A stretch of DNA of 9,477 nt from Anaerolineaceae bacterium (GTDB lineage: Bacteria; Chloroflexota; Anaerolineae; Anaerolineales; Anaerolineaceae), in the NCBI GenBank assembly GCA_003542325.1, contig DPKV01000051.1, forward strand, positions 1 to 9,477, read 5' to 3'. Positions within the stretch are counted from its first letter, which is position 1. Each line of letters starts with the position of its first letter. Made by a program: the position numbers and the translations under genes. Below the pieces are notes generated by a model. It did no database searches. It was not told the DNA's origin and saw only the letters and a list, made by a program, of their open reading frames with translations. Shown in pieces: positions 5,683 through 9,477 of this stretch.

Positions 5683-7119
5683 CTATAAATCCTTGAATAA
5701 TCTCAACCATACCACCTTCTTTGTCTCCCTGGTCACCTTCGCTATCTCCGCTGGGCGCAGCCCGACAACCCAAACAACCCGATCTCCGCTGCAAATCAGC
5801 GGCCAGATTCCGCGCAAATGCTCCGGCACCTTCTCGTTGATAAAGAAATCGCTCAACTTCTGCGAATGTCCTTCCATCCCCAACGGCTGCCAGCGCTCCC
5901 CATCCCGCCAGCCGCGCACTGTCAGGGGGAAATCCAACCGGTCCGCATCCAGCCAGACTTCGTTCGCTGGTCTTTCTGCTGCCCGCGCTGGAGCATCTCC
6001 CGGGAGATCGGCCAGCATTTCTGCCTCGAGACCCCAGCCATTGCGCAGGGAAAGATGACCTCCCTCGGATAAATCAGCCACAAATTCCGGAAAGGGCAGC
6101 AACGCCCCTCCGCCATCCGGCAGATCCGTCTCCCATGCCTTGATCACCAGTGTATCACCCAAAAGGGTCAGGTCCACCCGCGCGGCCAGGTCCAGCGTCT
6201 TGCCGTCACCTGGAGCGTCAATCAAGACCAGGGCGCGTTCAATCACCTCAAAGCCCACATCCCGCAGGTCGGGACGCAATTCTGAAACCGCCTGTCGCAG
6301 TAACCGTCGCTGAATGGACACTGCAACCTGCTGAAATGCCGGCCTGGACAGCTGGACTCTGCCTTTCTCCTCATTGATCAGGCACAACTTCCATGCAGCT
6401 TGAGTCAATTCATCCAGGAATGCCTCGTCCCCGGCCAGCACGGCAGCCGTCCGGTTAAGGACCTGCCGAAATTGGGGGTTATACGTCTCAAGGCTGGGGA
6501 TCAGCTCATGGCGCAGCCGATTCCGGAAATAGGTCCGGTCGAGGTTGCTCTCATCAAAGCGAGGCGATACACCTTTTTTGGACAGGTATCTTTCAACGTC
6601 CTCCCGCCAGACGTCCAGGAGCGGCCTCACCAGCGGAATTTCCAAATCCCAGATCGGCATCACCTTCCGAAAGGACATCCCGGAAAGGCCTGGTAAGCCT
6701 GCCCCCCGCAGGAAATGCATCAGGACGGTTTCCACCTGGTCGTCCGCCTGGTGCGCCACAGCCACGGCCTGAGCGTGGTGGTCTCGCGCCTGTTCGAAAA
6801 GGAAGGTATAGCGAACCTCCCTGGCGGCTTCCTCAAGGGACTGGCCTTTATTCTCTGCCCATTTCAAGACATCTATCCGAGTGCGGACAAACGGTAAACC
6901 CAGGTTTTCCGCTGCGGCTTGAACATAGGACGCATCTTCTGCCGATTCGTCCCGGATGCCGTGATCCAGATGGGCAACCACCGGCAGATAACCCAATTCA
7001 TGCAAACCAACCATCAGGGCCATGCTGTCCGCGCCGCCAGAAACACCAACCAGAATAGGTCGGTCCGGTGTCAAATGACATTTTTCGCGTGCAGATCGTT
7101 CCAGAATTGAGAGGAGCAT
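5683..7119 (-). CDS. tilS: tRNA(Ile)-lysidine synthetase TilS
   Basis: A 478-residue TilS. The enzyme uses ATP and lysine to convert C34 of the CAU-anticodon tRNA-Ile to lysidine, so that it reads AUA as isoleucine; it is cytoplasmic and normally essential. The PP-loop ATP-pyrophosphatase motif SGGADS is at residues 27-32, followed by LDHGIRDESAEDA, the AHQADDQVETVLMHFLRG segment, and the TilS-specific stretch ending in YFRNRLRHELIPSLETYNP. A middle linker domain and a TilS_C-type domain (VRGWRDGERWQPLGM through SDFFINEKVP) complete it, and the length fits the long TilS class. The ATG at 7119 is chosen because the protein then begins a few residues before the conserved N-terminal helix; the frame is open to 7287 but that adds 56 non-conserved residues and would overlap the start of the divergent coaE gene. 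A TATAAT box lies six bases before this ATG, so the mRNA is probably leaderless. Confidence 0.96.
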   Translation of the reverse strand: MLLSILERSAREKCHLTPDRPILVGVSGGADSMALMVGLHELGYLPVVAHLDHGIRDESAEDASYVQAAAENLGLPFVRTRIDVLKWAENKGQSLEEAAREVRYTFLFEQARDHHAQAVAVAHQADDQVETVLMHFLRGAGLPGLSGMSFRKVMPIWDLEIPLVRPLLDVWREDVERYLSKKGVSPRFDESNLDRTYFRNRLRHELIPSLETYNPQFRQVLNRTAAVLAGDEAFLDELTQAAWKLCLINEEKGRVQLSRPAFQQVAVSIQRRLLRQAVSELRPDLRDVGFEVIERALVLIDAPGDGKTLDLAARVDLTLLGDTLVIKAWETDLPDGGGALLPFPEFVADLSEGGHLSLRNGWGLEAEMLADLPGDAPARAAERPANEVWLDADRLDFPLTVRGWRDGERWQPLGMEGHSQKLSDFFINEKVPEHLRGIWPLICSGDRVVWVVGLRPAEIAKVTRETKKVVWLRLFKDL

Positions 7120-7125
7120 AATCAA

Positions 7126-7131
7126 ATTATA
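7126..7131 (-). promoter_or_regulatory. Candidate -10 box TATAAT for leaderless tilS transcription
   Basis: On the minus strand TATAAT (7131-7126) is separated from the ATG (7119) by only six bases, which places the expected transcription start on or next to the A of the start codon. No Shine-Dalgarno motif is present, in agreement with a leaderless mRNA. The -35 region is not close to consensus. Confidence 0.5.
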
Positions 7132-7179
7132 GCATTCCCACCCTGTCATTCCCACCCGAAACACTGGAGCCAAATAGGG

Positions 7180-7185
7180 TATACT
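7180..7185 (+). promoter_or_regulatory. Candidate -10 box TATACT for the coaE-cdaA-cdaR operon
   Basis: TATACT (5 of 6 consensus) ends 22 bases before the coaE ATG, giving a leader of about 16 bases. The -35 position is poorly matched. Together with the tilS box it makes a compact divergent promoter region of under 90 bases. Confidence 0.42.
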
Positions 7186-7207
7186 TCCACATGGGATCAG
7201 GCATACA

Positions 7208-8317
7208 ATGACATTAGTCAAGCGCATCATCGGGTTAACCGGGAATATAGCCACAGGGAAAAGCGTCGTCCGGCAGATGCTGGTCAATCACGGTGCTTTG
7301 GGAATTGACGCTGATATTATTGCGCATCGTGTCCTGTACCCCGGCGGATCAGCCTACAGGCAGGTTGTCGATGCCTTCGGAAGCCAAATTCTGACCCGGA
7401 CCGGCGAAATTACCAGAAAAAAACTGGCAGAAATCGTCTTTTCTTCCCCCAATTCCCTGCAACAACTGGAAAGTTTTACCCATCCGGCGATAACAAACGC
7501 CATCCAACGGCGAATTGAAGCGGCTGTCCTCCCCGTGATCGCCATTGAAGCGATTAAATTAATGGAATCATCTTTGGCAAACCTAATCGACTCACTGTGG
7601 GTCAGCCATGTTTCCAGAGAAGAGCAGCTTTCCCGTCTCATCAACATCCGCAGGATGGAAGCGGACATTGCCCAACAGCGCATTGATGCGCAACCACTGC
7701 AAACCGAGAAACTTTCGCTTGCCGATGTGGTTATTCATACTGATAGGACTTTTGAGAGCACATGGCATCAGGTTCATACCGCGCTTAATGATACAATTCA
7801 AATGAATAGCGCCCTCGAATCCCTGCACATTAATATCATCGATAGTTGGTGGATTCACCCAGCCGGGTCTTTTCCCTCTTCACAACTTTCCGCCTTCATT
7901 AATGAACACCTCAAAGAACCTCACGAAATGCTTTTTCAGTGGATGGCATCCAAGGTTGTGACTCCGGTGATGAAAGATCATACGCTAAGTCAATTAATCG
8001 TCTGGGAATCACAGAATTTCACGGGCAAAATCAAACAGGTAATCCCGCCAACCCCCACCCCGGACCAGGCGGAAGTTGCTTTGCTTGCTTTTGAGGCGCA
8101 TGCAAAGGCCAATCAATGTGAATTGTTGATCGTCCCGGGCAACATCGCATCAACGTTTACCAAAGCACTGCCTCAATACGGGTACAAACAGCTACAGAAA
8201 GATAAAGTGACCTACCTGGATTGGAAGCAGGCCATCACCACGGAGAAAAATCCCTGGATAAAGCTCATTGGTGAACCTTTCGAATCAACCCATAACCATT
8301 TTTTACGATTGAGTTAA
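7208..8317 (+). CDS. coaE: Dephospho-CoA kinase with a C-terminal GNAT-like extension
   Basis: Residues 1 to about 195 form a dephospho-CoA kinase, which phosphorylates the ribose 3'-hydroxyl of dephospho-CoA in the last step of CoA synthesis in the cytoplasm. The Walker A loop GNIATGKS is at 12-19, the IDAD motif at 33-36, a PGGSAYRQVVDAFG segment at 45-58, the lid-type sequence with RLINIRRMEADIAQQRI at 143-159, and the ADVVIHTD motif at 172-179 (usually AD.VI.N). CoaE proteins are normally about 200 residues; this one has 369. The extra 170 residues are not a second kinase. Their segment from about 250 to 340 has the order beta strands, a long Ala-rich helix (EVALLAFEAHAKANQCELLIV) and a late ALPQYGYKQL motif, which resembles the end of an acetyltransferase (GNAT) fold, where A.....YGF is typical. 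The acetyl-CoA-binding R/Q-x-x-G-x-G/A signature is not evident, so this may be a degenerate or regulatory domain. There is no frameshift or stop at the junction. cdaA starts six bases after its stop. Confidence 0.9.
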   Translation: MTLVKRIIGLTGNIATGKSVVRQMLVNHGALGIDADIIAHRVLYPGGSAYRQVVDAFGSQILTRTGEITRKKLAEIVFSSPNSLQQLESFTHPAITNAIQRRIEAAVLPVIAIEAIKLMESSLANLIDSLWVSHVSREEQLSRLINIRRMEADIAQQRIDAQPLQTEKLSLADVVIHTDRTFESTWHQVHTALNDTIQMNSALESLHINIIDSWWIHPAGSFPSSQLSAFINEHLKEPHEMLFQWMASKVVTPVMKDHTLSQLIVWESQNFTGKIKQVIPPTPTPDQAEVALLAFEAHAKANQCELLIVPGNIASTFTKALPQYGYKQLQKDKVTYLDWKQAITTEKNPWIKLIGEPFESTHNHFLRLS

Positions 8318-8323
8318 TTAAGT

Positions 8324-9220
8324 ATGACCGAATTTTTAAACGATATCTCCTTTCTCTTCCAACGTTTCGGTTGGGCTGACCTGCTGGATATCATCCTGGT
8401 ATCGGCAATCTTTTTCGCCGTACTCGTGCTGCTCAGGGAAACGGAAGCCGTGGTACTGTTGCGCGGCGTCATCTTAATCGTCGTCCTGCTGGCGGTCCTC
8501 ACCAGTCTGATTGATCTGCCCGCTTTTTCGTGGCTGATCAGTTCCGTCCTGCCTGCGCTGGTCTTTGCCATCCCGGTCATCTTCGCCCCGGAAATCCGCC
8601 GTGCGCTGGAACGTCTTGGCCGGGCAGGCAATGTCTCCTTTCTGTCCCGAAACCGCAATGTCACTGAAAAGGAATTGCATGCCACTTTGGACGCTGTAGT
8701 CCAGGCTTGTGGTCGTCTTTCGGAAAGACACCATGGCGCGTTGATCATTTTGCAGCGGATGCAAGGGCTGTCAGAATATGCGGAGACGGGTGTCCCATTA
8801 CAGGCTGAGGTGACACCGGAATTAATGCTCCAGATTTTCTATCCCAATACACCGCTTCATGACGGTGCAGTGATCATCGTCAAAGACAAAGTTGTGGCGG
8901 CATCATGCGTGATGCCCCTCTCCTCCAGCGGTGTGTTGAATCGCACACCCGACCGGACCATGGGCTTACGGCATCGGGCTGCCCTCGGCATCTCTGAAGT
9001 CAGCGATTCCATCGCCGTGGTTGTTTCCGAAGAAACCGGCAGCATCTCCATCGCCCAGGATGGGCGGATGATCCGCCGTCTCAATATGGAGCGTCTCCAG
9101 AATACACTTTACGCTTTCTTCCAACCCACGGAATTTACCGGCAGCGATGGAATCCTGGCACGCTTCCTGGGCCTCTTCTCCTTTAAAGACACCCATAAAC
9201 CGGATGGAGGAGAATCATGA
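8324..9220 (+). CDS. cdaA: Membrane diadenylate cyclase CdaA (DacA)
   Basis: A 298-residue CdaA-type enzyme that condenses two ATP into cyclic di-AMP, a second messenger controlling potassium and osmolyte transport and cell-wall homeostasis. Three N-terminal TM helices (about 20-38, 42-62, 66-88) anchor a cytoplasmic DAC (DisA_N) domain from about 115 to 265. The two catalytic motifs are intact: DGA at 180-182 in PNTPLHDGAVII, and RHRAA at 216-220 in MGLRHRAALGISE; the conserved VVVSEETGSISIA follows at 232-244. The length is a little above the usual 270-280 owing to a C-terminal tail. It starts six bases after coaE and its TGA overlaps the ATG of cdaR (ATGA), so the three genes are almost surely cotranscribed. 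In many Gram-positive bacteria the order is cdaA-cdaR-glmM, so glmM may follow outside the window. Confidence 0.96.
   Translation: MTEFLNDISFLFQRFGWADLLDIILVSAIFFAVLVLLRETEAVVLLRGVILIVVLLAVLTSLIDLPAFSWLISSVLPALVFAIPVIFAPEIRRALERLGRAGNVSFLSRNRNVTEKELHATLDAVVQACGRLSERHHGALIILQRMQGLSEYAETGVPLQAEVTPELMLQIFYPNTPLHDGAVIIVKDKVVAASCVMPLSSSGVLNRTPDRTMGLRHRAALGISEVSDSIAVVVSEETGSISIAQDGRMIRRLNMERLQNTLYAFFQPTEFTGSDGILARFLGLFSFKDTHKPDGGES
9206..9212 (+). promoter_or_regulatory. Strong Shine-Dalgarno sequence for cdaR
   Basis: GGAGGAG lies inside the end of cdaA, four bases before the ATG at 9217. It fixes the start of the overlapping cdaR gene and contrasts with the weak or absent ribosome binding sites of most other genes here, as expected for an internal operon gene that cannot be leaderless. 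Confidence 0.75.
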
Positions 9221-9477
9221 AGAACCTGAGCAAGCTCACCAAAAACCTCCCCTCACTCCTGACGGCCCTCTTCTTTGCCATTGCTGTTTGGGTTTACGCC
9301 GTTACCGCATCTGACCCAACCGAAACCCGGACCTTCCCACAATCCGTTCAGATGGACATTATCGGGTTGAACCCGAACCTGATGATCGTCAATGAAATCG
9401 ACGAAGAAGTGGACCTGTCCATCCGCGCGCCAGCGTCCATCCTCAATCAGCTTGAAAATGAACGGTCCTTGGACAAG
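9217..9477 (+). CDS. cdaR: YbbR-domain protein CdaR, N-terminal part
   Basis: The first 87 codons of a YbbR-repeat protein, cut by the window edge. A short basic N-terminus (MKNLSKLTKN) precedes a TM helix (about 11-29, LPSLLTALFFAIAVWVYAV) with the typical FAIAVWVYV-like sequence of CdaR. The first YbbR repeat starts after it, with PQSVQMDIIGLNPNL. CdaR sits outside the membrane, binds CdaA through its membrane part and modulates c-di-AMP synthesis. Its ATG overlaps the cdaA stop codon, implying translational coupling. The identification rests on position and the short visible sequence together. Confidence 0.88.
   Translation, partial: MKNLSKLTKNLPSLLTALFFAIAVWVYAVTASDPTETRTFPQSVQMDIIGLNPNLMIVNEIDEEVDLSIRAPASILNQLENERSLDK

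Noticed and set aside
7120..7287. Upstream extension of the tilS frame by 56 residues
   Set aside because: The extra residues do not resemble TilS, overlap the coaE start on the other strand, and lie upstream of a well-placed TATAAT box; the ATG at 7119 is preferred.

Overview
The window looks like a chromosomal segment of a mesophilic bacterium of moderate GC content. The best guess is a monoderm-type Chloroflexota lineage (Anaerolineae-like). That guess rests on the style of the proteins (a LytR-CpsA-Psr protein with a short basic N-terminus, a YkuD fragment with an AWPDFMNGIHGLP-type core, a CdaA/CdaR pair) and on -10-dominated promoters with weak Shine-Dalgarno sites. The assignment is inference from memory of families; no search was possible.

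Left part (1-3700): the first 39 bases may be the start of a leftward gene that leaves the window. It is followed by a 5'-truncated remnant of an L,D-transpeptidase (YkuD) gene that still carries the His and Cys catalytic motifs. Then come two rightward genes: a 700-residue membrane protein (seven predicted TM helices, a GAF-like region, a long coiled coil and a histidine-kinase-type ATPase domain without a recognisable phospho-acceptor His) and an LCP-family enzyme that would attach glycopolymers to the cell wall. A 12-bp hairpin closes this block.

Middle part (3700-5680): a good sigma70-type promoter (TTGACA, 17-bp spacer, TACACT) drives a XerC/D-fold protein whose catalytic residues are mostly replaced, so it is probably a DNA-binding protein rather than an active recombinase. 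Behind it lies an AT-richer 0.9-kb scrapyard. It holds two inverted REP-like elements (GTAG followed by an 8-bp hairpin, with one compensatory base-pair change between the copies) and a decayed REP-associated tyrosine transposase (RAYT) gene on the minus strand. Its pieces can be followed across one frameshift and several nonsense codons. One REP element lies inside the former transposase reading frame.

Right part (5680-9477): tilS (tRNA-Ile lysidine synthetase, minus strand) diverges from a coaE-cdaA-cdaR operon. CoaE (dephospho-CoA kinase) carries an unusual C-terminal extension of about 170 residues with a GNAT-like look. CdaA is the membrane diadenylate cyclase making c-di-AMP and CdaR is its YbbR-repeat regulator, cut by the window edge. 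The tilS start has a TATAAT box placed so that the transcript would be leaderless.

There is no complete defence system, CRISPR array, RNA gene or intact mobile element. The points most worth following are the CoaE fusion, the catalytically degenerate recombinase, the kinase-like protein without a DHp histidine, and the fossil REP/RAYT unit.
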